In this document: positions 1-9,906 of the stretch, in pieces
How positions within the stretch are numbered: position 1 is the stretch's first letter
Layout of the letters: each line of letters opens with the position of its first letter
NCBI GenBank assembly: GCA_947396885.1
Contig: OX377202.1
Location: 18,352,001-18,416,000 of the forward strand
Reading direction: 5' to 3'
Source of the DNA: Heligmosomoides polygyrus polygyrus
Lineage: Eukaryota; Nematoda; Chromadorea; Rhabditida; Heligmosomidae
Length of the DNA stretch: 64,000 nt
The notes under the pieces: model-generated
Told to the model about the DNA's origin: nothing
Seen by the model: only the letters and a program-made list of their open reading frames with translations
Databases searched by the model: none
Translations under genes and position numbers: made by a program

Positions 1-665
1 GAAGACGATGTTCATGAGGAACGGACAAGTTTCTGATGCCCCATTCTCGCTCAACGGAACGAACATCTCTGAATGCTCCAGCTACGTGTATTTGGGTCGT
101 GAAGTCAATACGGCCAATGACCTAGCGCCGGAGCTGAGCAGGAGGAAACGAGCGGCTTGGGGAGCTTTCAAGAGCTCGCCTTTTTGACTCTACTGTTCTT
201 GCTACACTAATACACGACTCAAAGGCCTGGGCCATACGAAAGCAGGGTGAACACGCGATCAGCGCCGCGCAGCGTGGAATCGAGAGGAGGAGTGACACAA
301 CTCACGCAAGTGAGAGGAGGCCTCCAAGATCCGAGCTTCGTCGACGTTTGAAGATCAGAGACGCTGTCGCATAGGCCAAGTCGTCGAAAATTAGGTGGGC
401 CGGCCACGTAATGCGCTTCACAGACACCTGCTGGACGAGAGCCGTCACCGACTTGATCCGCTGAATGTCAAAGAACACCAGGACACCCAGCAACTCGCCG
501 GTCGAACTTCTTAGTGAATGCCTTGAACGAGGGATATGACGATTTCCGGGTCCCTCCAGCGCAAAGGATCCATTGGTGCACTCTGACACGTGACGCGAAC
601 GCAATGAGACGCCACTTGTGCCCGCTTGAACAACTCGATGATGAATAGGATGAAAGATGATGCAG
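1..665 (+). pseudogene. RTE-type LINE reverse transcriptase, degenerate 3' part
   Basis: Frame 2 from the window edge reads the region after the RT catalytic core of an RTE-1-like LINE, with the stretch YVYLGREVNTANDLAPEL followed by an Arg-rich helix. After about base 185 stops and frameshifts appear, but the C-terminal signature (RWAGHVM, then a [14 protein letters not shown] and [14 protein letters not shown] segment) can still be traced in shifting frames to about 650. The same C-terminus recurs at 61890-62340 and 58160-58775. The element enters from outside the window, so its 5' part is unseen. It is a dead relic. Confidence 0.75.
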
Positions 666-1204
666 GTGATTCATGAAAAATTTCACGTATCACTACTGTA
701 TCACTGCATCAGCAAAATCAAAGCTAACCAAGACTTTCTGTCTCCAATTTTTGACAACTAAAAGCTGAGCAATGTCCGGAGTTAGAAAAACTCTTTGCAA
801 AAGGCTTTGCAGAAAGCGTTCATTTAGGATGACCGGCCAACATTTTCAATTTTTAAACCGGAGGTGGAGAATAGCCCTGCCCACAGTAACTCTAGGAGAA
901 TTAGTCAATACAAAATTAAATCCCAACAAAACACTAGTTTTATAGTTTTAATATAAAATTTTAAGTGATCGTAGATAATCCATGCTACTGCTAATATCGA
1001 AAAGAATACCAAGCCAAATTATGAAAGTGAGAGATGTCCTATGAAGGAACTCCTCAGCAACACTTATACAATCAGTCAAGCAAACAAAGCGGCATGCACA
1101 TTCAAAAACGTCACATGCTTGCCATTTTAGATGCTCTAGATACACTAATTTAGAATGAAACTCACGGTTCTGTTATGTTCTTGGGTTCTTGTGATAGGAG
1201 TTCC

Positions 1205-1353
1205 ATGACACAAGTTTGTTTGCAGCTATATTTTCTGTTTTCTGGTCAATTTTTGGCCATTTTCCCAGAAAACAGAAAACAGAAAAAAATTGCCCAAAAT
1301 GGCCAGAAAATCAGAAAACAGAAAACAGAAAACAGAAATTCCGCCCATCCCTG
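1205..1353. repeat. MITE-P palindromic repeat, copy 1
   Basis: A self-complementary segment rich in CAGAAAA units, with TTTTTGGCCATTTT facing CAAAATGGCC and an end reading ATTCCGCCCATCCCTGATG. The same end and core occur at 26810-26920 and 28135-28260, with a weaker relative at 51030-51125. No ORF belongs to it. A hairpin-forming nonautonomous DNA element is the simplest reading. Confidence 0.5.
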
Positions 1354-1689
1354 ATGCCAACCCAGGTCAACTTTCTTCTCTCACCGGGCGTTTGCTCGTT
1401 TCAGGATGTTAATGAAGGACCGCATACACAATATGACGAATCAACCTAGGTCTCATCTTTTCCGTAGACAGATCACAGGGAAGAGTTCACACATTTATTG
1501 CCGTTGTTTCATATTGCACTGTCTAATCTTTTAAGGTGCGCTTTTTTAGCTTCACGTTTTTTTTCTAGACTTTAGTGTCCATTGTTTTATTCGATACTTC
1601 TCTTGCTTTTCGTTATGTTACTTTTTTAACAATACTTGATGTAGTCATCGTCACGTCCTGAATAAAGAATAAAGAATTTGAGGATTTCG

Positions 1690-2592
1690 CTTAAGGAACG
1701 CACAATTCGCTTCTGGGTCCAAAGGTTTTGATCTGGAGATGAAAGTCTCGAAGTTGAAGATCAAGGTGGGCCGCCACCACTCTTTAACGACGACCAACTT
1801 GAAGCTATGGTGGAAACAAATCCATGTCAAACTGTGAGAGAGCCATCACAGCATTCCGGCGCTGACGGCAGCACTACCAGTCTCCACTTGAGAACGATCG
1901 GAAAAGTAAAGACATTGGATAAATGGATCCCGCAAAACTTACCGCCGAACAGATGCTAAAGCGAAGAGCGAGCCTGAACGAAACACAGGTGTCAACACAC
2001 TGACACCTGTGTTTCGTTTAGGCTGCGCAATCTAAAGGAGCTTTTTTGGACAGACACGACGAAAATCCTTCATGAAAATCGTCGTCGCTCTGCACAATGG
2101 CCGGATAAGGATGAGAGTCCCAAAAAGATGCTAGCACCGGGTCTGTATCCAGGGAAGATCATGGCGACTGTGTGGTGAACCGGCTTTGGTCAGTCGAAGA
2201 GGTCCAATCCTACTCTGCATGACAACGCTTGTCCGCACGCCTCAAAAATTGTTGCTCAGAAACTGCATGAATTGGGATACCAGACAGTGCCACATCCAGC
2301 ACATTCGCCAGATCAGTACCTTACCGATTGTCATTTTTTCAAGCACACAGATTGTCGTGTGAAGGTGAAAAAATTCAGCAATCAAGACGATGTCGAAAAT
2401 GACCCCTATATGTTTTAGTAATTCTCGTAGTCTGATTTTTATAAAGATTGAACGTCTAAGCAACTGTCGCGTGGACAAAACTATTAATTTCAGTGTTGCT
2501 TACTTCGATTAATAAAGTTGCTTCCAAGCAAAGTTATGATCTGCCAAAGTTTTCGGTCAAAATCGGCTATTTCATATGCAACGACCTAATAA
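1690..2592 (+). pseudogene. mariner-type transposase relic with 3' terminal inverted repeat
   Basis: Frames read a mariner N-terminal domain (RFRSGDESLEVEDQGGPPPL, then a DDQLEAMVETNPCQT helix-turn-helix segment and IGKVKTLDKWIPQ). Further on comes the catalytic C-terminus, with DNACPH and a SPDQYLTDCHFF block corresponding to the second and third Asp of the DD34D triad. Frameshifts and a hairpin insertion at 1977-2018 separate the parts. The 3' end reads TTTCATATGCAACGACCTAATA, a plausible TIR (TTAGGTCGTTGCATATG on the other strand) next to TA. The 5' TIR was not found. A second copy with the same 3' end is at 62345-62938. Confidence 0.75.
1977..2018. repeat. perfect 18 bp hairpin inside the mariner relic
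   Basis: AACGAAACACAGGTGTCA (1977-1994), a 6 base spacer, and its exact reverse complement (2001-2018). It lies between the N-terminal and catalytic parts of the transposase and belongs to neither, so it looks like a local inverted duplication. Confidence 0.85.
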
Positions 2593-2845
2593 AAATGTTC
2601 GTAAGCCATACTGTCATGAGCTGACAATCTCCAAACCCGGCGTTAGATCTCCTTCGTTTCGTTCTCTCTCCCTTCCTTTCTCTCTTTTTCTCCCTCTTAA
2701 ACTACTCATCGTTCAGCTCTTTGCTAGCTAGCAGCAAAATCGCTTGTTCGCACTCCAGCTGAAGAGCCAATCGCATGTGTTAACATCCTTCTGCAGGTCC
2801 TATTCAGAACCCCGTACTTCTTACTTTGTCCCTGTTCTCTGAGCG

Positions 2846-3116
2846 TATGATTTGCGATGCGCCAAGCAGTCTACTTCTACGGGATGTCGTGAAGGCGGTT
2901 CGATTGGGTATTTGGTCTATGCAGTCAGCTGCGGTGGTCAGCCGATAAGCAATTCATTCACGTATCGTTCCCAACCAGATCTGTTACCAATTCATCGACG
3001 AACCCGGAAGGACGAAGCATTGGTTGACCTGGGTGGGAAATCCGAATCAATAGCCTGATACTGGGTGCATACGACAGCCGGCACCTCCTCCGACTGCGCT
3101 CCAAGCCTTAGTGGAG
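2846..3116 (-). mobile_element. SINE-A copy 1 (tRNA-derived SINE)
   Basis: Reverse-oriented copy of the roughly 300 bp family. The tail side (GATGCGCCAAGCAGTCTACTTCTACGG...) is at the low coordinate, and the tRNA-like head with the GCGCAGTCGGAGGAGGTG A-box region is at about 3085-3110. It is diverged, and the (AAGGATA) tail is not preserved. Confidence 0.7.
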
Positions 3117-3929
3117 CGAAGATGGTCGTGAAACCTCGCAAGGAGAGAAGTAAGGCTTTTTCCCTTTCTCATTAGTCTCCTGTGTCGCTAAAACTTTACC
3201 TTTTCCAGTCACGAGCGATAATGATCGCTGAACAATAACGTCGACTTCATCGATGGTCTGGAACCTGATGCTCTTGACAGACAGCGATTCCGTCCAGTGC
3301 CCTTTAAGACCATGTGCGTAACGAAGCAAAACCGAATACCGTGATGATCGTTGTGCGTTCTAATGTGTCAGTGCCCACGACATCTTTTTCTGGTGCCTTG
3401 ATCTTTTTTCCGGACAGTGAACCTTTGAACGTAGCCAAGTCAGGTCATTCTTTGAATCGCTATGTAGATATCCTCGGACTCTCCCACTGGTGTCACCATC
3501 CAAACCATCTTCGAGGACGCAATCGATCCATGGAATTCAATAGCCTTTTAATTATGGATCCAAACTCATCGATGCAACGAAAACACGCTAAGGTGAGGGT
3601 TTTCACAATTCTTTTGATTACTGTCCATGTTATTGGTGCTAGACGATGTCTGATGAGTCAGTTCATTTCCTTTGAAACTTTGTACTGCCTTAATGCAATT
3701 TTTTTTAGCCCTAATATAGGTTTTTGCAGATTCAGTAGCTCTGGCCAATTTTTTTTTCTGGCTCAAACCATTTCATAGAAAATTGCTATCTACGATATTA
3801 TAGAAATGCATCTTAAAAATTCCGCAACAAATTTCATAATCAAATCATTTTGCTTCAAATACGGGTTCGTGAATAGAATGCTGATTGTTTTTCTTATAAT
3901 CTCCAACTTCTCTTTCTTCAATCCTCGGC
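3117..3929. other. no recognised gene; one open frame
   Basis: A 154-codon frame on the + strand (3314-3778) is the longest here. Its first half has balanced codons and could end at a donor-like AAG/GTGAGG at 3595, but it matches no family I recognise and its second half is AT-rich and non-coding in character. I do not call a gene. Confidence 0.3.
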
Positions 3930-4520
3930 ATTGTAGGTTGCTAGCCAGTTGGGTTTCTTTGTGCCAACACGAGGTTTTTAGGTGGATCTTTATTTAGCAG
4001 GGCCTGACATTTCGACTTCTTGTCATCTTCAGAGGCCTGAACGTGGTGCATCAGTTTTATTTGCTCTACACAATTAAGCGCCTTGACTACCCTAACATTT
4101 CGAATCTACTCCACGACCACAAAAGAAGGGACGACTGGGAGAAACGAAATCACCAACTGGATCCACCGCAAGGGCTGATGTTCGCCCACGTCAGCTAGCC
4201 AATAGGGATGAATGGGGCGTACTGCACTCCACTGTCATCGACCGGTCATTCTACAGTTACAATAAGACGCGAACGGCAGAAAGTCACTTGTAGCAGACAG
4301 ACACCCATTCGAATGTTCATTACTGGATTTCTATAAAAAATACAGAATGCCTCTAACGCTTTCTGTCGTGGCGCATCGCAACTGCGCACGATTGGACGAT
4401 TAAAGGGCGCCCACACATCCGGCGCGCACGGTCCCGCAGGACCTACAGTGTACCGAACGATCCGGAAACGCGGGAGCGCCAAGCCCACCGTCGTCGCAGG
4501 CCTACCGCACGGGCTCATTC
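3930..4520 (-). pseudogene. Penelope-like element (PLE) 3' part, GIY-YIG remnant
   Basis: On the minus strand, 4246-4400 reads KALEAFCIFYRNPVMN, which resembles the end of a PLE GIY-YIG endonuclease (family pattern ARKTLEALWI..RNP.INRREE). The low-coordinate flank carries the PLE-associated motif CCTGACATTTCGACTTCTTG followed by TCTTCAGAGGCC (about 3998-4036), which recurs at 10868. The reverse transcriptase is absent. The assignment rests on short motifs. Confidence 0.55.
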
Positions 4521-5574
4521 GTATTCGTCTCCGTTCGTCTCGACCGGCACCGTCTCGGCTCGTCTGGATCTAGCGTAGTCCCGAATACGCCGACTTTCGG
4601 AATCGCTGCAGGAGGACTTCGTACGTTGCTCAGGAAGGCAACACGCCGCAGCAGACAACCTAGCAGGTAACCACGGGACCGCCATCGGCATCCCTGCCGT
4701 GGCTTGGCACAGGTCACTCGGCAATATCCAGCTTTGCGTAAGTAGGGTCTTCAGGGCTAGTAACTCGTAGGGGTATTGCACTGAGGTGCTCGTAGGTGCA
4801 TTATGTGTTGATTACCTATCGTAGTCGTAGATCAACAACATGAGGTTACCTTGTAATGTAAGTAGACGTATAGCGTCTATCATACCTATCCGTATACTGA
4901 TTGTTACGCGCGTATCGTCGTAGGACGCGGATGGTCATCCGTAGCCGTGGGGACGCCTAACACCTCGTATGATCCGAGTGAAGGCTCAGCTAGGTGTAGA
5001 CTTAGGTTCAGGGTGCGTAGCCTCTAACTTCGCGCCACCCTTGGGGCAGCAGGGCCTTTTGGAATCCGTAGCATTAGGAGGTACCGCGTGGCAGGGAACG
5101 AGCGAAGGGAGCGTAAGCGTAAGGCCCCGATAAACCACAAGCAAAGGTGTGCTTCCTCCCCAGGTTGCACTCCTGCTAACAAGGGGAGTCAAGGAGGCAC
5201 ACACGGCGCAACACTTTCCTCGCCGAAATATCTCCAACAGTGGTCAAAATGGGAACAGTTAGCGTAGAATCGTATAGGAAACTAAGCCCTAAACATCTTG
5301 GGTCACGCGAAGTCCGCACACCCCACTACTAATGAAACGTGCTGTTGTTAGCGACGTGTTCCGAAAACAATTGGTATATGTACGGACTCCAATGAACGTC
5401 AAAAGTCTTTACTATTAGCTCCTTATACAGCTATTTCGAAAGGCTGTAGAGTTTCAAGTCTCGTAGGAGACCTCACATTAACCCTAGTGGTAGATCTCGC
5501 GCAGACAAGATCGTCCTACCATTCATCTCTCTTCCTCTATACTTTTCAACATTTATGGAGCTGCAATAAGTAAA
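4521..5574. other. GC-rich segment without recognisable genes
   Basis: About 800 bases richer in G+C and CpG than the surroundings, with several short overlapping open frames on the minus strand and none resembling a known protein. Motifs such as CGTAG recur. It could be a decayed mobile element or a regulatory region. It has the same compositional look as 8480-8900 and 21300-21720. Confidence 0.3.
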
Positions 5575-6515
5575 CTGCTCGTCATTTCCAAAGCTATGTC
5601 TAACACTTCGCGGATGATGTCAAATTTTACATGGAAATTGAGAGGCCTCACGATGCAGTTAAACTGCAAGAAGTAATTGACGGTCTGATTAAGTGGTACG
5701 AGGATTGGCAACTACCCCTGTAAGAGAGTAAAAGCTTTCACATGAGAATAGGACAGCTCCCTTACAACCATGTACTATCATATCAACGGTTCATCAACAG
5801 CAACAGTCAATGAAATTAAGGACATGGCATTCCGATACACTGATGCTTTAGACTTTCGCCCCCACTACAAAGAGTTGTTCAGGTCTGCTTTTGCTCGAAC
5901 GTATCACATATTTAAAGCTAGGGATATTCAAAGCTAACAAAGGATAGCAAGGTTCTCATCATGGCCTACAAAACCTGTATTCGTCCTATTTTGGGATGCG
6001 GAACGGTTGTTTTTTCCCCAGAAGAAGAAGGATATTGCATTACTTGGGAAAATCAAGAACAACTTTCTAGGAAAACTCTTTCTTTGATGGCTTTCTTTAC
6101 GGCAAGATTCCAAGCGCGGTTAGCAGAAACAATTATTTTTGACTGTCGAGCCTAGTATCTAGAAGAAAATTGTTTGATGTTTGTGGTTCGCAAACTTTTT
6201 AAGGAGCAATCCACAGTCAACTTTTCACAGTTTTATATTCTGCGTCCCTCAGTAACGAAAGGGGGTAATATAATTTGTACTTCTCTATGCCTAAGAGCAA
6301 GGTAAGAGCTAAATTTTTCACAGTTAGAGCAGAGCCAGCCTACCTACAACTCAGTAAGACTACCTCCCTACCGGAATACAAATGTTCTTTCAAACACATC
6401 GCTGCAAAACAAATTCTCTGTGCGTAGGTATTTAAGAGCTACTTTTGTTGATAGTTTTGTGTTTGTTGTATTGCAGCTTTATCTCACTCCTATCGTTTAC
6501 AGAGTATTTCAATAA
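5575..6515 (+). pseudogene. CR1/jockey-type LINE reverse transcriptase relic, 3' end
   Basis: From about 5605 the + strand reads the RT catalytic motif FADDVKFY, then LQEVIDGLIKWYEDWQLPL. After frameshifts come KTCIRPILGCGTVVFSP and the C-terminal region (VRKLFKEQSTVN, RAKFFTVRAEPAYLQLS). At least three frame breaks and in-frame stops make it inactive. An AATAAATAAATG tail at 6510-6521 fits the short A-rich tails of this LINE type. It is related to the better preserved copy at 46327-47340. Confidence 0.75.
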
Positions 6516-6559
6516 ATAAATGAATCTCCGATAGAGTCACTACTGAACTTCAAAGAGCT

Positions 6560-6800
6560 ATTGTAAGAGAGTGGTAGAGCTATTCAAAGAGCACAACTGC
6601 AGGACACACCTTATCGTTAGTGAACATTCCTACAATAGCATTAGGCAGCAGTTAGTTCGAAATAGGCTCTACGATCAGCAGTGTATTTCGGAAAACTGGG
6701 TTATTCGCCCAAGTGGTAGTTTAGGCTATTGCTTTAAGGTTGGACCGATTCGGACGCTGTTGATAGGCGGGCTTTTTAAGCTTTCTCAAATAACGTGACT
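6560..6800 (+). pseudogene. Penelope-like element fragment upstream of the GIY-YIG domain
   Basis: The frame at 6571-6798 contains QLVRNRLYDQQCISENWVI. This matches the Cys-containing linker just before the GIY-YIG domain seen in the PLE copies at 19265-19395 and 29400-29470 (LVCNRLYD.AC....CMVC). The downstream endonuclease is not readable. The call depends on comparison with these other copies in the same window. Confidence 0.5.
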
Positions 6801-6849
6801 AAACTTCTGATAGACATACATATGCAGTTTAGTACTGTAAATAGGCTAT

Positions 6850-7620
6850 TTGTAGCGCAGTTGGAAGAGGCGCCTGATGTCGCTTGCAGCCGATTCTAGG
6901 TACTTGGTTTGGATTTCCATCCTAGGCCAACCAACCCCCGCCATTTATCTGGGTCCGGCGAATAGTACCAGGCTTGTTTAGATAATGCGCCGACTTTCTC
7001 GTCGCTGGCCACTACAAGTCGTTGTACATGCCAAATAAGCGTTTAAATAGCATAAATACCCATGTAATGCAGCTCGCGATCTAAGATTACTATAGATCCT
7101 TTACTCCAGCTAACGTTTCGGCGTAATCGCCTTTTTCAGAGCCTGGACGAGTCAAGTAGAGTTTGAAAAACCATCCGTCAAAGAACTGTTTCAGACCACA
7201 GCGGTGAATGAGAGGTTACAAGGAGGGGGAGACGAAGCACGAAGAGGTAACACAAACAGTCCAGTGCAGTTCGGCGAAAGGTGGTCTTTTAAGGCGACAC
7301 ATGAGAGGATGAGGTCAGCTTCGCTTTACCCTCCTAGCCTCTGGCAGACTTTCCCCCGGTTCGAGACCGCAAAGGTCAACGTGCGGAGCCAGCTCCTGTA
7401 TAGGCTCTGAAGAAGGCTGTTACACCGGAACGTTAGCCGGAATGCCAGTTGCATCACTTGGGTATTCATACTGATCAATATCATGCCAAGATTCAATGAC
7501 AGTCGAACATGGAATATTCTGCGTTTAAATAGCCTCCATGATATCCCGTTGAAGCAGAATTCATGGCGCATCCCAAAAGAGATTGATTAATGCCGCTTCT
7601 TATCCTTTACATTGTCCTCT
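6850..7620 (+). mobile_element. SINE-A copy 2, split by a 469 bp insertion
   Basis: The head and body (TTTGTAGCGCAGTTGGAAGAGG...GTTGTACATGCCAAATAAGCG) run 6850-7051. The 3' body (CCTCCATGATATCCCGTTG... to CTTATCCTTTAC) resumes at 7521-7615. The break falls exactly where GCGTTTAAATAGC occurs on both sides, so this is one SINE interrupted by the element at 7052-7520. Confidence 0.75.
7052..7520. mobile_element. nonautonomous PLE-like insertion with 13 bp target-site duplication
   Basis: Flanked by GCGTTTAAATAGC at 7039-7051 and 7521-7533. Its two ends are imperfect inverted repeats: CTAACGTTTCGGCGTAATCG with a CTTTTTCAGAGCCT block near the left end, and AGGCTCTGAAGAAGGCTGTT with ACACCGGAACGTTAGCC near the right end. 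The outermost right part (TGCCAAGATTCAATGACAGT) matches in reverse the end of the PLE copy at 18545-18600. A 68-codon frame inside has no recognisable product. Inverted terminal copies and a variable-length duplication are known PLE features. Confidence 0.6.
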
Positions 7621-8076
7621 GATGTGAGCAGTACTCTGGTGTAGTCAAATATACCGACGTCAGCGCTGAGTTTGCCGCATTCCAAAGATGATATGATGGT
7701 GAAAGCCCCGAACTCCACATCGCCATCCCGCCTCTTTTTGAGTTTTAACTAAAACACAAGTTTTTCGCTAGGTGCTGCCGTATCGTAAACATATTCCACC
7801 ATCACTGAGTTATCCCATTGCTTTGAAAACATCCAAGCGGGTATTCGGTATTGTCTAGTTCAAGATTAAGATCTTCTGCGAGGGTTTTTAGTGGAAAGTC
7901 ATTGGGAGTTTGCCTACTTATCCGATCATCGTCTGTACACGGCTAGCATCGAGCTTTATGCCATTTTCTTCGAAAAACCACTTGGCATTATTTATTTATT
8001 CTAATTTTGCTTTGTTTTTTGTTGACTTATGGATTGACAAAACAAAACAACGAAATCAATCAAACTCGAAGGGGAA
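7621..8076. other. intergenic, nothing recognised
   Basis: No coding pattern, tRNA-like or terminal repeat signal was identified. Confidence 0.4.
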
Positions 8077-8396
8077 TGATACTAGGTGGCCAAGGGAGTT
8101 TGAGATGAAATGCACATCGCGGGATTCGGCTTCGAACGCTGATTTCAAATATTTGTTCCGACCTGCTGTACGCATCTGTGAACGAAGTTATGAACCATTT
8201 TCAGCACGGCTTCGAGCCCAAGTAGCCCGGAAACTGCGCGCCGGCCAAGCAGTGGTGTCGCAGGGTGTGGATAAGTGACGTGATGAGACTTGCCGGTTGT
8301 TTATGGTTCAACTCTCTTGTGGCCCAGGAGTTGTTTGCAATAAAAAGGATCTACCACGTTCAACCAAAGTTTTCTATGTCAAATCGCAACGGAAAG
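8077..8396 (+). mobile_element. SINE-B copy 1 (repeat with an internal tRNA-like part)
   Basis: Starts GATACTAGGTGGCC and ends TCAAATCGCAACGGAAA, the same borders as 59877-60198. The middle holds a decayed tRNA-like segment (TGTCGCAGGGTGTGG as A-box region, TGGTTCAACTCTCTTG as B-box region). About 180 bp of conserved non-tRNA sequence precedes it, unlike a typical SINE with the tRNA part first. Confidence 0.6.
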
Positions 8397-9344
8397 CGTC
8401 GCCAGAAAGGACTCGTCTTCATACTGACAACTTCGTCCTAGCGCGGAGATCCAATTTATTATGAATCTCACAAGATGCTGTCGTGACTTTCGCCACGACT
8501 CTTAAGGGCGCAGAGTCTCTGCGCCCTCTTCGTCCCGCCGCGCCTGCCATACGCAGCATCGATCCGCTGCGACGAATTATGAACGCGCGCGCGGGCGCCA
8601 CTTCTCCCGTCTGCCGCCGCCCCGGACGGTCATGTCCGGTCGCCGCCCTCTCGTCAACATCCGCTGGACGTCATGGAGTCTGGAGCGAGGTGATTCCACC
8701 GCAGTGTTGAGGAGCGCAGGGCCAAGAAAGAGGAGGATCTACCCTGGCATGGACGCCAGAAGGAGGTAACCGCAGGTTCGAGGCGAGGAACACCGCTTCG
8801 TGGGCAGAGGCCCTAGGCAGGACCTTGCTGGACCCTAGCGGGATGCTGTTGGGGATACCCCTGGCGAGTGTAGGCGGGTTGGTTGCGCGACTCGTAGTCA
8901 TGTGTGTCGTAAAATGTAATAATGTGTAGTTAGTAAATCTGTATATCTATCTGTGTCTGCGGGAGCTGCGTGAAGACTGGTGAATACCGTCATCTTTATT
9001 GATCGCAATACTATGTGAGAAGGCGAAGGCGCAGAGAGGGTGCAGGGAAGTAAGCGCAGAGTTGTAGAGAGCTCAGGGAGCTAAAGTCCATCGCAGTTCC
9101 GTTCTCAGGGTTCGGCTGCGGCAGCACGGCCCTACGTAGTTGCGGCCGCGTGGCTGGAAAGGGAAGAGCACAACCGTGCTCTTCCCTTTCCAGCCACGTA
9201 ATGTAAGTCCCACCGACACACGTGGCCTCGGGTCTGCTTTTCTTGCCTTGCCCTGAAGTATCGGAAGGACCGAACTCCCTCTAAGGCACGACATCACAAC
9301 AGCTGGTGGTGGTAATCGATTTCACGAAAACTTCACCATTTGCC
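8397..9344. other. GC-rich segment with a long perfect hairpin
   Basis: Between 8480 and 8900 the sequence is GC-rich, with overlapping open frames on both strands that resemble nothing known. A palindromic TCGTGACTTTCGCCACGA is at 8481-8498, and a similar GTCGTGA...GGCGAACGTCACGAC is at 21671-21702, so the two GC-rich blocks may be relatives. 9149-9198 is a separate perfect hairpin. Confidence 0.3.
9149..9198. repeat. perfect 23 bp stem, 4 base loop hairpin
   Basis: The 23 bases of 9149-9171 (CGTGGCTGGAAAGGGAAGAG then CAC) are exactly the reverse complement of 9176-9198, with loop AACC. No ORF or tRNA-like context explains it. Confidence 0.9.
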
Positions 9345-9650
9345 AAAGAGAGCGTTCGTTGAACGTGGTAGGTCATTTTTAGGATGTGCAAAACTACTGA
9401 GACAAAGTGGAACCATAAACCGCCCCGTCCCACTATGCCGCTGCTTCATCCCTTGCGCCACCACTGCACGGCCGGCAGTGCAGTTTCCACGCTGCTTGAG
9501 CGCAGATCCATGCTGAAAGTGATCCATAACTCGGTTCACAGATGCGCACAGCAGAAAAGGGAACACATATTTGGAATCGGCGTTTCAAGCCGCATCCAGT
9601 GATTTACGTCTCATCTCAAAGTCCCATGGTCACCTACTACCTTCCCTTGT
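9345..9650 (-). mobile_element. SINE-B copy 2
   Basis: Reverse-oriented. GTGGAACCATAAACCGCCCC (B-box side) and CCCTTGCGCCACCACTGC (A-box side, GTGGCGCAAGGG on the other strand) mark the tRNA-like middle. GGTCACCTACTACCTTCCC at 9628-9646 is the reverse of the family's start. Confidence 0.6.
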
Positions 9651-9906
9651 CAGATGCGGTAAGTGGCTGAAGAGCGGGCCATCCTATCGACACTCCTCAT
9701 GCAATGCGTGTGCTCAAGACAGATTGCGTTTTACGCCAAATATGTATAATACAGGTGCAAAAAAAAACAGAAAATTAAGGATGTTATGTCCATAGTAACT
9801 CTTTATGTTAAGTGGAGAAGGAAGTAAGCGAATTTTAAATGCTCGAAAGGTAACAATGCGGCGGCAGCTATGAGCTTAGAAGAATACTGAACAGAAAAAA
9901 TGGGAA
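9651..9906. other. intergenic, nothing recognised
   Basis: AT-rich spacer between SINE-B copy 2 and the foldback element. Confidence 0.4.

Noticed and set aside
3645..3690. CTGATGAGTCAG followed by GAAAC, like a hammerhead ribozyme core
   Set aside because: The bases between do not form stem II and the usual CGAAA is TGAAA. The same holds for CTGATGAGTCGG at 37427.
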